The translations under genes and the position numbers were made by a program. Shown one piece after another: positions 54,991-64,000 of a stretch of 64,000 nucleotides of DNA. How positions within the stretch are numbered: the first letter of the stretch is position 1; the number at the start of each line of letters is the position of its first letter. Source of the DNA: Siphonodentalium dalli (Eukaryota; Mollusca; Scaphopoda; Gadilida; Siphonodentaliidae); assembly GCA_032622095.1 (NCBI GenBank), contig CP136066.1, forward strand, positions 203,008,978 to 203,072,977, given 5' to 3'. The notes under the pieces are model-generated. The model did no database searches and had not been told where the DNA came from. It saw only the letters and a list, made by a program, of their open reading frames with translations.

Positions 54991-56201
54991 TATAGTAATA
55001 GCAACCACAACGCGCCGCCGATGCGTTGTTGCTTTTCAAGTTTAGGCGTGAATGACGTCATTAATTTTTACAATACCATGCGAAACAGAATTTCGACGCG
55101 ATGAAAAACGGCGCACAAAAATGGGTTAACAAGAAATTATGGCATTGAAATCCATGTAAAAAAGGACGACCGTGCAGTCACGACCTGCACTACTCAGACT
55201 AATATGTGTTGACTTATATGAACGTCAAGATTTAATTAACTATAAATATTTCTTATGACCAATTACGCACACGAAGTTGGTTGCTTGTGGTAGGGGGATT
55301 GGGTCTGTACCTCATAATTATCATATTGTACTCATACATGTATCTTCCAGCCTTTCGATCGTGGCTCCCCGGGGCCATTTTTTTTTACTGGCACATATGC
55401 CAATTCTCAACTTGGATGAAATATTAGTTGTACTCGCCTCCACAACCATTGGCCTTGGTTGGAAATTGGGGTTATTATGAGTGAGAACTTGGGTTTACCC
55501 CCTCATAATTTGGGTTGTTTGTTTGTTTCAAATCACAACCCAAATCATTAGAATATAAGTAAGGAAGAACATTCAATTTCCAAGGAAATGTTTTGTTTGT
55601 ACCTGTACAAATTCTATAGTGATTTTATAGGTTGGGATTTGATCAGTTTGATTACAATTGCATGGAGCTACATTTATACCAGCGCGGACTCGGAGCCATG
55701 CACTATGAAACAACGTCAACCCAACCAAACCTAATGCGAACCATGCCAACATTATGCCTGCTTTGTGTGCTATGTCGCGTCGCTGTCAAAACGTCAATAA
55801 CTTTCGCGGGAAAATGCGCGTGCCAATATGACGTCGCTTTGGATACAACATATGACGTAACCTTACAGTTTACGTGAACATGTTTCTACTAATTCACTAA
55901 ACTAAAGAAAAGTTTATTTAGTTATATGATAAACATTCAAGATATTTACGATATGAATTATGTTGTTTTCGCGAGGTGGCTAAGGAAAATTTGCAGTTTT
56001 ACGTAAATTTCCGACATTTCCCGAATGGCATAGCAACCCGAGTCCGGTCGACAATATTTATGATTTAAGTCATGATTATTATTCAAAGAATAAACCATGT
56101 AATGCCTTAACGCAATGAATACTGTTATGTTGGCTATATGAAAAGTAACATTTTGTAGTTTTAATTTAATTGCAATGACGTTTCAAGATGGCGGCCCCTC
56201 A
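54991..56201. other. no gene recognised
   Basis: Mixed sequence with ORFs of 67 and 81 codons (55277-55480 and 55632-55877) that show no domain. An AAGATGGCGGC repeat begins near 56187. Confidence 0.4.
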
Positions 56202-56668
56202 AATCCAAGATGGCGGCGCACCTAATTCAAGATGGCGGCGCCCATGTTCGAAAGCGAACTTAGTATAAGGAAGACCTGCGCATATGTTGCTGCGCAACAT
56301 ATGCGCGGCTGGGCTGTGCCCAGCTGGTCGTCCTTAAAAAATCACTGACTTCCGCTCCGCTTTCGCATAGCATCCTGGGAACAATAATTTCCCAAAAGAA
56401 ATGGTGAAATCACAGAATCGGAAGTGGACCAACGGGATGGTTATGAAATTACCAACTTCAGTTTTTCTGAACAATTCCTATGTGATTTAGGCCTATAGAT
56501 TAGTTTAATTTTGACCAATTTCGTTGGTTAGCTGAACGAAAACCAGCGAAGACGTCATGACATGGTCCATGACGTCATTTACGTCATTTGGCTTTGTGGG
56601 CCAGAATCCAGACACATTTGGTCTCTACCGGAAACACTGATTTCACATCACTAGACTGTAGACGCAAT
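56202..56668 (+). repeat. 1.755-kb direct duplication, first copy of shared end
   Basis: Runs from AAATCCAAGATGGCGGCGCA through the hairpin GCATATGTTGC/GCAACATATGC and GGCTGGGCTGTGCCCAGC, GGAAGTGGACCAA, GACGTCATGACATGG and GTAGACGCAATTA. It matches 57957-58408 at an offset of 1755 bp. Confidence 0.85.
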
Positions 56669-56680
56669 TATATATACGAA

Positions 56681-57122
56681 GTGGCTTTAGCACGGAGGGC
56701 TCAAGCACGACATGCGCTCTTTAGCGATGAGGGCTAAGGAGCGGTATACGGCTCTTTATAGTCGGACACTGGAGATCGAGCAGTACGGATGATAATGTAA
56801 TACCGTTCTTTATCGCGCCAGGACCATGTATAGCTAAATATTGGTATATACCGGTCCGATGTTCACCACTCCTGTGCCCCGTTCTTTGACGTTTGTCACT
56901 GAATAGCAGTATACCGTTCTTTAGTGCCAGCGCTGAAGATCGGTAGGCCCATACCGTTCCTTGGTACCAACCGCTAAAGAGCGGTATAGCCTACCGTTCT
57001 TAAGCGTATCAGACCCATAAAGATGAAGAGTGGTATACCACTATTTAGCGTTTGGTACTAAAGAACTGTATAGCGTGTCAGGCCCGTATAGCTAAAGAGC
57101 GATATACTGCTCTTAAGCCACG
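56681..57122. mobile_element. foldback-like locus of CTAAAGAGCGGTATA repeats
   Basis: Starts GTGGCTTTAGCACGG and ends TCTTAAGCCACGG, an imperfect inverted pair. The interior is irregular copies of GCTAAAGAGCGGTATA and its inverse TATACCGTTCTTTAG, with CAGGCCCGTATA linkers. Confidence 0.65.
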
Positions 57123-57956
57123 GCCTTATATATACACATACACGATTTATTGACCGTACTAACACGGGACATAAATAGAGGCTCTATCAGCGTATAATCG
57201 CTTTTGTTAGAAGTTAGGAAACAGCGCGCGTATATAATGTATATTTTGACTTTGATAAGTCTTTTAGTCCCCAGTACGCAAATCAAAGCTTTATTACACC
57301 GACACAAATTAATGAGTAACACGCATAACACATATACAACTTTTTATATACAATATGCATACAATAAATATGGGATCCTGGATCCCTCCCTACAAACGTG
57401 TTGTTTTGTTTGTTTGGTTTTCATTGTTGCTTTTTGTTTGTTCTTCTTTTTACCTAGTGTGTATATATAAGATTGTATTCTTCATCATGTTTCAAATGTC
57501 CTTTTGACTATCAGTTTGAATTTTTGGACCTGCAGGCATGAGCTAATTCAGCTGCCTTCCACAATGTATACACTTAAATGCAATAAGAGACGTCTCTAAA
57601 GACCATTTTCTAGAAAAAATACAGACTGGATTCAAACGAGGGATGTTTTCTATGACAAGAGCCCATGAAACTGTTTGTGCGAAAGATTTGCCCAGTGATA
57701 TTTTGGGATAATGCGCTCATGGTAGTCATTTATATTTGTCATAGATAAACGTGGGAAATTGCTAGGTTTAGTTTGGCATGGAGGTGTATGAGTTGCTTTA
57801 ACGAGAGATGTGGTGGCAGGGTGGTTGTACTGTATACAGTGTTCCGCGGAATCCGCCCCTCCAACTTTGGTGAAAATATTCAACATTTTGAAATCCCATG
57901 CCGTGACACAGCAACAGTTGGAAACTACGTGTATAGATTGAAATTGTTGGCGCCGA
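57123..57956. other. no gene recognised
   Basis: AT-rich with a T-rich stretch at 57400-57450. Overlapping ORFs on both strands at 57650-58018 have no recognisable domain. Confidence 0.4.
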
Positions 57957-58408
57957 AATCCAAGATGGCGGCGCACCTAATTCAAGATGGCGGCGCCCAT
58001 GTTCGAAAGCGAACTTAGTATAAGGATGACCTGCTGCGCAACATATGCGCGGCTGGGCTGCGCCCAGCTGGTCGTCCTTAAAAAATCACGTGACTTCCGC
58101 CCCGCTTTTGCATAGCATCCTGGGAACAATAATATCAAATTGTGAAATCACGGAATCGGAAGTGGACCAAGTGGGATGGTTATGAAATTAGCAACTTCAG
58201 TTTTTCTGAACAATTTCCTATGTTATGCAGGCTTGTGAATTAGTTTCATTTTGACCATTTTCGTTGGTTAGCTGACCGAAAACCAGCGAAGACGTCATGA
58301 CAAGGCCCATGGACGTCATTTACGTCAGTTGGTTTTGTGGGCCAGAATCCAGACACATTTGGTCTTTACCGGAAACACCGATTTCACATCACTAGACTAA
58401 ACGCAATT
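57957..58408 (+). repeat. 1.755-kb direct duplication, second copy, ends at the gap
   Basis: Same sequence as 56202-56653 with small differences (GACAAGGCCCATGGACGTC for GACATGGTCCATGACGTC; loss of a few bases in the hairpin loop). It stops at GACTAAACGCAATT where the N run begins. Confidence 0.85.
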
Positions 58409-58508
58409 NNNNNNNNNNNNNNNNNNNNNNNNNNNNNNNNNNNNNNNNNNNNNNNNNNNNNNNNNNNNNNNNNNNNNNNNNNNNNNNNNNNNNNNNNNNN
58501 NNNNNNNN
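58409..58508. other. assembly gap (100 N)
   Basis: Exactly 100 N, the conventional size for a gap of unknown length. Any ORF crossing it is an artefact. Confidence 0.98.
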
Positions 58509-58630
58509 ACATTCTCAGGCCTTGGTTATTAATGAAGTGCGAAGGATCAACTCTAAAAGGGCAGGTAATCAGGTTATTCATTATATTCCCCCATTTCAAG
58601 CCTGTGCCCAAATATGGAAGTGCCCAAATA

Positions 58631-58848
58631 CAGTAATAAATCGACTCCCTTAACCACAGCCGAATTATGGGTAAATTTTCAGAATTTTGTCAGAAATATG
58701 GCTTGTTGCCATTCATCGGAAAGCTCTCTCACAGCAGAATTATGGGTAACTTTTCAGGATTTAGTTGGAAAATATGGCTTGTTGCCATTCATTGGAAAAG
58801 CTCTCAATTCTGCTGTGGTTGAGGAGTCGATTATTTAGGCCATTACTG
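58631..58848. mobile_element. pogo-like MITE, TA duplication
   Basis: TA at 58629-58630 and 58849-58850. The ends are CAGTAATAAATCGACTCCCT and GGAGTCGATTATTTAGGCCA then TTACTG. The inside is a duplicated CAGCCGAATTATGGGTAA / CAGCAGAATTATGGGTAA block with GGCTTGTTGCCATTCAT. It is a larger relative of 51154-51314. A stray end (AATATCGACTCCTTAACCAC) lies at 60015-60034. Confidence 0.8.
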
Positions 58849-59381
58849 TAAGCATGATACTGGAATATATAGCACTGAGAAATATTTGACTATTACTGAA
58901 ATGCTTCCATAGAAGATGATTTTAATGAAAAAATATCCTCCAATTGATCATTCTCAGAAATCTAAAGCAAGTATTTCAAGTTTTCTGTCTAAATTAAAAA
59001 TTTTGTCTCCTGCCTGCTCATTTTTTCATATATAAATCATTGATATGACAATTATTTAATTCTGTTAAATATCACGGAATGAACCATGGCTCGCCTGGAA
59101 GTGCCCCAAATTATACTAATATAAAGGCCTTCAGGAAATAAACTGCGTTATGATTCATTCTATACAGAACTGTCAGCAGACAAAAGTCCAGACTTTGTAA
59201 ATCTCAGAGGATTCCATACAATTATATAGGGGTGGGGGGGGGGGGGTAATACGTATTGGATCATAGAAAGGTGATGTTGGGATGTAATTGAACTTCAGCC
59301 ATTGTTACTTCTCCCTGATAACAGTCCACTTCTCCCTAATAACCAAAGTGACATCTCCCAATGTGAAACCTCTAGGCTGCC
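58849..59381. other. no feature recognised
   Basis: AT-rich with a G run at about 59228-59246. Confidence 0.5.
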
Positions 59382-59541
59382 CGAGGTGCACCATGGGGGT
59401 ATCCCAGCACCCGAGATGCACCATGTGGGTATCCCAGCACCCGAGATGTACCATGTGGGTATCCCAGCACCCGAGGTGCACCATGGGGGTATCCCAGCAC
59501 CTGAGGTGCACCATGGGGTTATATCCCAGCACCCGAGGTGC
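59382..59541. repeat. 30-bp tandem repeat, about five units
   Basis: Unit CGAGGTGCACCATGGGGGTA then TCCCAGCACC. Because the period is a multiple of three it keeps frames open on both strands (ORFs up to 108 codons). There is no sign that they are translated. Confidence 0.95.
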
Positions 59542-60052
59542 AACTTCTTGTTTTTATACAAGCATTGTATTATTTTTCAGCTTCACCCACAGTGAACGCC
59601 TTCCATATCTGTAAATTACTGGATTCCATGACCAGAGACATTATTTCACAGTTCACTCCTATAAGGCGACGTTCCTTCTCTTGGGTAATGTAACTCGATC
59701 TCACTTGATTGCGTTGATAAATGGCTGGAGCATTTGCTATAAGCTTGTAGATATTAGGAATGTCAGCCTAACTGGTGCTCGATTAGAATAAAAGACTAAT
59801 TTGTTGGTAAACTGGGAACCTCTCTTGAATATTTTATGAATGTTTCCGTGCTGTTGACAAATTTCTCATTGATTTTTCGTGGTGGTGCGTTGTGAAAGGT
59901 ACAAATCTCAGTAAAAGCAGAAATCATTTTACAGAACTGCAATCCGATAAAAACAACCATTCTCTTTTACTTCACATTAATAAACATATTGATTGTAAAT
60001 ACATTATGCCATAAATATCGACTCCTTAACCACAGCAGATCATGGGTATATG
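59542..60052. other. no feature recognised
   Basis: AT-rich sequence with only the stray pogo-like end at 60015-60034. Confidence 0.5.
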
Positions 60053-60780
60053 CTTAGCAACCATTGATACGTTAAATGCAAGTTACGTTCACTCTTCTGA
60101 CCTGATGTATCTCAAATTTCACAATAGAGTATTGACTGCATAGAAAACGCAGTTTCTATGTGCGGAATTATACGACGCTATAAGCTATATTGCATAATAC
60201 TTTCAGTTCAGGTAGTTGCATAGGAACCGTTACCAGAGAGTGATCGTGTGGCAAAGTATACCAATCTCACAAAAATACACAGTGGCCCGTGGGAACATAC
60301 CTGTAAAGTTTCAGACATGTAGCACCATTTGAACATAAACCATCAACATGTGCATGCCAAGGAATGTCTAAATTGGGGCATACTACAATTGAATACACAG
60401 GGCAATGGTGTCATTCGATCATTTGGGATATTTGCTTAGCAACCGTTGCTACCCTTAAATAAATGTTAGGATCACACTTCTGGCCAGATATATCTCAAAT
60501 TTCACAATAGGGTGTCGACTGCATCAAAAACGCCATTTCCTGGGCTGAATTACGACGATAAAAGCAATAATTGTATTTTACTTTCAATATCGGGTAGTTG
60601 CCTAGCAACCGTTACCAAGGAGTGACCATGTGGCAATGTAACCAGATCGTAAAATAATCAGTGGTCCATGGGGATCATAGCTCTAAAGTTTCAGACATGT
60701 GACTCCACTTGAACATACACAACACCATACAATGTACGCCTAAACACTGGCCACAATATCAAAAAATACCACTGGGAGCC
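60053..60780. repeat. two diverged tandem units of ~380 bp
   Basis: GCTTAGCAACC at 60053 and 60434 start units that share TATCTCAAATTTCACAATAG, GGTAGTTGC, AACCGTTACCA, GTGGCAA and AAAGTTTCAGACATGT. They are clearly diverged and old. Confidence 0.8.
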
Positions 60781-60870
60781 CATGGTCAGGGTGTGGATCG
60801 TTGTGGGGAGCCAGGGTTCAAAGGGTTAACTATGTTGTCTCTCCTGCGGCATATTGTCTGAGAGCATTAA

Positions 60871-61331
60871 CCCTTTACCCAACAACCGGCCCAAATAAAG
60901 CTGCAACAGCCTAAATTATCTTGGGTCTGTCTCAATAAAACCATACAAATATGGATATCATTGGAACCGGCTCATTGACCACATTGTGATGGTTACAGTT
61001 ATGCCCTGTGCCAATGCATTCTGTTATATATGCGATATATAAGAGAATATGCGATATATAAGAGAATGCATTGGCCTAAAAAAAATCTTTTTTTTTACCA
61101 TTTTTTCTTACATTCTTTAACAATTTTATAATTTTTAATGTGTTAAGCCAATGCATTCTCTTATATATGCGAGGCGACCTATGGTCGACTCGCATATATA
61201 AGAGAATGCATTGGCACAGGGCATAACTGTAACCATCACAATGTGGTCATTTAGTTGTATGCAATGTCTTATAGTTATGTCGCATATATAAGAGAATGCT
61301 TTGGCACAGGGCCGTTCTGTTGGGTAAAGGG
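60871..61331 (-). mobile_element. palindrome-pair MITE with CCCTTTACCCAACA TIRs, copy 3 (inverted)
   Basis: TTAA at 60867-60870 and 61332-61335. The order is reversed relative to 17077: the CTTTATTTGG arm side comes first (CCAAATAAAGCTGCAACAGC), then a broken palindrome 61010-61075 with an internal duplication of GCGATATATAAGAGAATA, spacer, palindrome 61147-61215, a second CACAATGTGGTCATT arm piece and a half palindrome (61281-61304) before GGGCCGTTCTGTTGGG. Confidence 0.85.
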
Positions 61332-61378
61332 TTAAACAAAATGATTTTCTGTGATGCTTGAACCTCCCACTCAGTTGC

Positions 61379-61505
61379 ATCATTTGATAAGATAATTCAT
61401 ACCTCTATGACCTCACATTATGTAGTTGTTAAACAGTTATCAATCATTTGATAAGATAATTCATACTACTATGACCTCATGTTATGTAAGTGTTAAACAG
61501 ATGTC
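61379..61505. repeat. two tandem 64-bp units
   Basis: ATCATTTGATAAGATAATTC, ATGACCTCA, TTATGTA and GTTAAACAG repeated once. Confidence 0.85.
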
Positions 61506-62155
61506 AGTCAGTTTGTCATACCGATCACTATCAGAACATGTTCTGATCAAACTGCCACAGTGTACTTGTAGAAAAGTCAGTTTATTGGTTGGCTTGTACT
61601 AATGACTGCGAAAATAGTTTATTGTTTTAAGAGTGGTTTGGAACAAGCAATCTGTTAAGTGCTATATTAAGCCCAACAATATTATTATTATTATAATAGG
61701 ATAGAGAGAACAACACAGGCTGTGTGAATATGTTGTACATTATCACACAAGTTTTTGCAGTGACACATTACACTGAGAACCATCAGACTCAAGCAACGGA
61801 TCATTAGTTGTAATTTGGGGCATAACAAATGAGTGTGATCAAATTTACCTCCTTCACTTGCATGTGTGGTTTTGTATTCATTACACACCAACATTCAATA
61901 TCTTATAGTACCAAATAATTGCTTTGTTCGCAAGCTAGTTAGGCATCTAATCAACAAGATAATTGGTCGATTTAAGATGGTTCGATCCATGCCTGAGCTA
62001 TGTCAGGATGTGGAAAGTTTAAATGGACCTACACATACAAATACTTAAGTGTGTAAATTAGTACACCACCTGCAGGAATCTATATCTATCTGAAGAGCCT
62101 CTGGCTCTTTGTCCCGGATCAGTTAAATATCATACATCAGAAATGAAATTAAATG
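61506..62155. other. no gene; downstream part may be LINE 3' UTR
   Basis: 61506-62055 is AT-rich and unassigned. 62060-62155 follows the stop of the LINE remnant in its reading direction (minus strand) and could be its 3' untranslated region, with the hairpin-like GAGCCAGAGGCTC. Confidence 0.4.
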
Positions 62156-62458
62156 TCACTGGTCTTCAAAATCATGGCTGTATTTACCGGCATAGCAATA
62201 TGAGTCTATGCCTTTCTTGAAATCTTCCAATGACCCACTTTCGACTACGAAATCAGGTAAACTGTTTCAATGAGAAATTACACGATTTGTGAAAAAATAT
62301 TTGCTGATATCCTTTTTGTATTTTGTCCCTTGTAATTTGAGTTTATGTCCTCTGGTCCTTATGTAGTCGGCGAATACAAAGTAATTACATGGGTCCGTGT
62401 TATACATTCCATTCAGGTATTTATAAACCTCGATGTGAGGCCATGCAGAACGAGATCC
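62156..62458 (-). pseudogene. 3' end of a CR1/L2-type LINE reverse transcriptase ORF
   Basis: The minus-strand translation ends with the conserved C-terminal tail of CR1/L2/Jockey-type LINE polymerases. In order: IEVYKYLNGMY, then DP, then RTRGHKLKL, then a Lys-rich stretch leading to KYFFTNRVISH, then NSLPDFVV, then LEDFKKGID, and a natural-looking stop at 62156-62158. In the family the segment after FF-x-RVI is normally followed by a Trp-Asn-x-Leu-Pro motif. Here the Trp position is a TGA (62267-62269), a nonsense change that breaks the frame. The catalytic RT domain lies far upstream and is absent: the match stops at about 62458 where the 51-bp minisatellite begins. It is a 5'-truncated, dead copy, as is usual for LINE insertions. 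I rest the assignment on motif recognition, not on a search. Confidence 0.75.
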
Positions 62459-62464
62459 ACAGAG

Positions 62465-62826
62465 GATGAATTTGATGACACTATTCCGCTGTGCGCGGCT
62501 AGATTCACCCTCTGGGGTCCTCATGATGACACTATCCCGTTGTGCGCGGCTAGATTCACCCTCTGGGGTCCTCATGATGACACTATCCCACTGTGCGCGG
62601 CTAGATTCACCCTCTGGGGTCCTCATGATGACACTATCCCGCTGTGCGCGGCTAGATTCACCCTCTGGGGTCCTCATGATGACACTATCCCGCTGTGCGC
62701 GGCTAGATTCACCCTCTGGGGTCCTCATGATGACACTATCCCGCTGTGCGTGGCTAGATTCACCCTCTGGGGTCCTCATTCCACCCTCTGTGGTGCTCAT
62801 TCCACCCTCTGGGGGCCTCATTCCAC
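62465..62826. repeat. 51-bp minisatellite built from MITE-arm-like sequence
   Basis: Six units of GATGACACTATCCCGCTGTG, CGCGGCTAGATTCACCCTCT, GGGGTCCTCAT, then shortened ~21-24-bp units (TTCCACCCTCTGTGGTGCTC). The second half of the unit matches the arm of the AAGCCTGCAAATAG family (GCTAGCATCACCAAATTCAC, CCTCTGGGGACCTCATT), a copy of which lies 80 bp downstream. The 51-bp period keeps long frames open on both strands (up to 198 codons), which I do not regard as genes. Confidence 0.9.
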
Positions 62827-62904
62827 AAATATATTCTCTGGCCTGGTTCAAAAATGTACAATTTTGAAAATATTAAATATGAATCAAAGACCCCTGTCTG
62901 GAAC

Positions 62905-63156
62905 AAGCCTTGAAATAGTGTGTCTGTCATTTGCAGAATGAGGTTCCCAGAGGGTGAATTTAGTGATGCTACCCCACATAGTGGGCTAGCATCACCAAAT
63001 TCACCATCTGGGAACCTCATTCTGCTGAGGTGTAAGCAGAATGAGGTCCTCAGAGGGTGAATTTGGTGATGCTAGCCCGCTATGCGGGGTAGCATCACTA
63101 AATTCACCCTCTGGGGACCTCATTCTGCAAATGACAGACACACTATTTCAAGGCTT
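62905..63156. mobile_element. AAGCCTTGAAATAG TIR element, nearly all arm
   Basis: AAGCCTTGAAATAGTGTGTC at the left and GACACACTATTTCAAGGCTT at the right. Each arm runs through CATTTGCAGAATGAGG and its own internal hairpin (GATGCTACCCCACATAGTGG / GCTAGCATC; GCTAGCCCGCTATGCGGGGT), meeting at GCTGAGGTGTAAGC. The result is a palindrome made of palindromes. Confidence 0.85.
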
Positions 63157-63935
63157 GGTCTGGAAACGCTTCGATCAATTAAAATTAGTTTTATTTTGAT
63201 CAATTTGGGACATTTAATGGCTTGCGTTCGTTTAGAGCATAGCACGTGGGATAACTCAATCTAAAAATTCTAAAAATAGTAATGAAAATATGTCCCACTT
63301 GATTATTGCATTATATAATAAAATATCGATATAAAATCAATATTAATTGATAGAAGCATTTTCGACAGGTGTCTTCGACTCATATATATATTATTTTATA
63401 CCCTGGAATCTATATAAAACATATTTAGGAAGAGATAGACCATTTGTGAGATTAAATTTTTTTTCTTTTTTGACTCTTTATGTTCTAAGAACTGCTAGAA
63501 TAATTAATAATTACCCAAAAAACAAGCAAACCACCAAATAGTGTATTATCCTGGCTCCCTGTGGCAGATTATGTGTATTTATGTAATGCATGGATATGGC
63601 TGTCCTGCCCCAGTTCAGCCATTATAGCATGCATGGGGAGTAAGTGAAACAAAGTCCATTCTTCCCATCTGACAAATTTATTTTCGCCTCTGGTTGACAC
63701 ATAAAATTTTATATGGCCACAAATGTAACAATAAAAGACGTTGATTGCATATATATTGGCATTATTATGTGGCATTCTAAGTATTATATTTCAGCTAATG
63801 TATTTCATATTTCTAGGCAGAATATAAACGTGACGAATGCATTGTACTTTTCTTCTATAGCCACTAATATGTAGTCTGTGGTTTCCTTTGTTAGCTTGTA
63901 GGCAGACTCTGTCCAAATTGTGTGGGCTATCATTG
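63157..63935. other. no gene recognised
   Basis: AT-rich. A 64-codon ORF at 63347-63541 and a minus-strand ORF at 63569-63775 are unrecognised. Confidence 0.45.
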
Positions 63936-64000
63936 ACAAGCCTGAGTTTAGTGTGCCTGTCATTTGCCGAATGAGGTCCCCAGAGGGTGAATTTAGTGAT
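63936..64000. mobile_element. left arm of an AAGCCTG TIR element, cut by the window end
   Basis: AAGCCTGAGTTTAGTGTGCC, TGTCATTTGCCGAATGAGGT, CCCCAGAGGGTGAATTTAGT matches the left arms at 18379, 52715 and 62905. Confidence 0.75.

Noticed and set aside
58337-58636. ORFs crossing the N run
   Set aside because: Artefacts of translating the assembly gap.
59288-59614. Repeat-protein-like ORFs with 10-residue periods
   Set aside because: A 30-bp tandem repeat keeps three frames open on two strands; nothing distinguishes one as coding.
62267-62941. 194- and 198-codon ORFs on opposite strands
   Set aside because: Both owe their length to the 51-bp repeat. The only real homology is the LINE tail at the end of the minus-strand one, reported separately.
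1-64000. tRNA or rRNA genes
   Set aside because: Scanning for B-box-like GGTTCGAATCC sequences and cloverleaf context gave no convincing hit; no rRNA-like stretch seen. A covariance-model search would be decisive.

Overview
This is a gene-poor, AT-rich stretch of a eukaryotic, almost certainly metazoan, genome. Nothing in it is prokaryotic: there are no operons, no long ORFs and no RBS/ORF pairs. It is dominated by mobile-element debris of the kinds seen in invertebrate genomes: non-autonomous piggyBac/Kolobok-like (TTAA), pogo/mariner-like (TA), hAT-like and Helitron-like DNA elements, one LINE remnant of CR1/L2 type, and many mini- and microsatellites. A marine invertebrate such as a mollusc or another lophotrochozoan is my guess, but the sequence does not fix the phylum. 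No protein-coding gene, tRNA or rRNA could be supported. Almost every short ORF lies in a repeat or starts at a non-ATG codon. A run of 100 N at 58409-58508 shows that this is a scaffolded assembly.

Layout. 1-8.1 kb: a palindromic module, a palindrome-pair element, a 2.1-kb minisatellite of 52-bp units with higher-order structure, a Helitron-like element inserted in a (TA)n tract, more palindrome-pair elements and a TTAA foldback MITE. 8-15 kb: dispersed and tandem duplications and a 20-23-bp minisatellite. 15-25.5 kb: a G-tract-ended TIR element, then a cluster of TTAA-flanked elements that are adjacent to or nested inside one another, including one insertion whose empty site is also in the window. 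25.5-30.5 kb: microsatellite-headed tandem repeats and a second Helitron-like element. 31-37.5 kb: a perfect 87-bp hairpin, a 69-base C run, a hAT-like MITE inserted in a tandem repeat with a visible 8-bp duplication, and a long array of ~160-bp units. 37.6-44.3 kb: foldback elements whose arms hold short GC-rich tandem repeats. 44.4-50.6 kb: a head-to-tail array of Helitron-like units. 50.6-54.9 kb: a G-tract element with a pogo-like MITE inside it, and several TIR elements with nested insertions. 55-58.5 kb: a 1.755-kb direct duplication that runs into the assembly gap. 58.5-64 kb: a pogo-like MITE, minisatellites, a palindrome-pair TTAA element, the LINE remnant, and a minisatellite whose units resemble the arms of a neighbouring MITE family.

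The most useful signal is relational. Copies inside this one window give empty sites and target duplications that define element ends without a database. The best candidates for undescribed families are (1) TIR elements that begin CAGGGGG and end CCCCCTG, three of them flanked by 7-bp target duplications, and (2) a ~69-bp near-perfect palindrome carried as an inverted pair inside at least two, probably three, different outer-TIR families.
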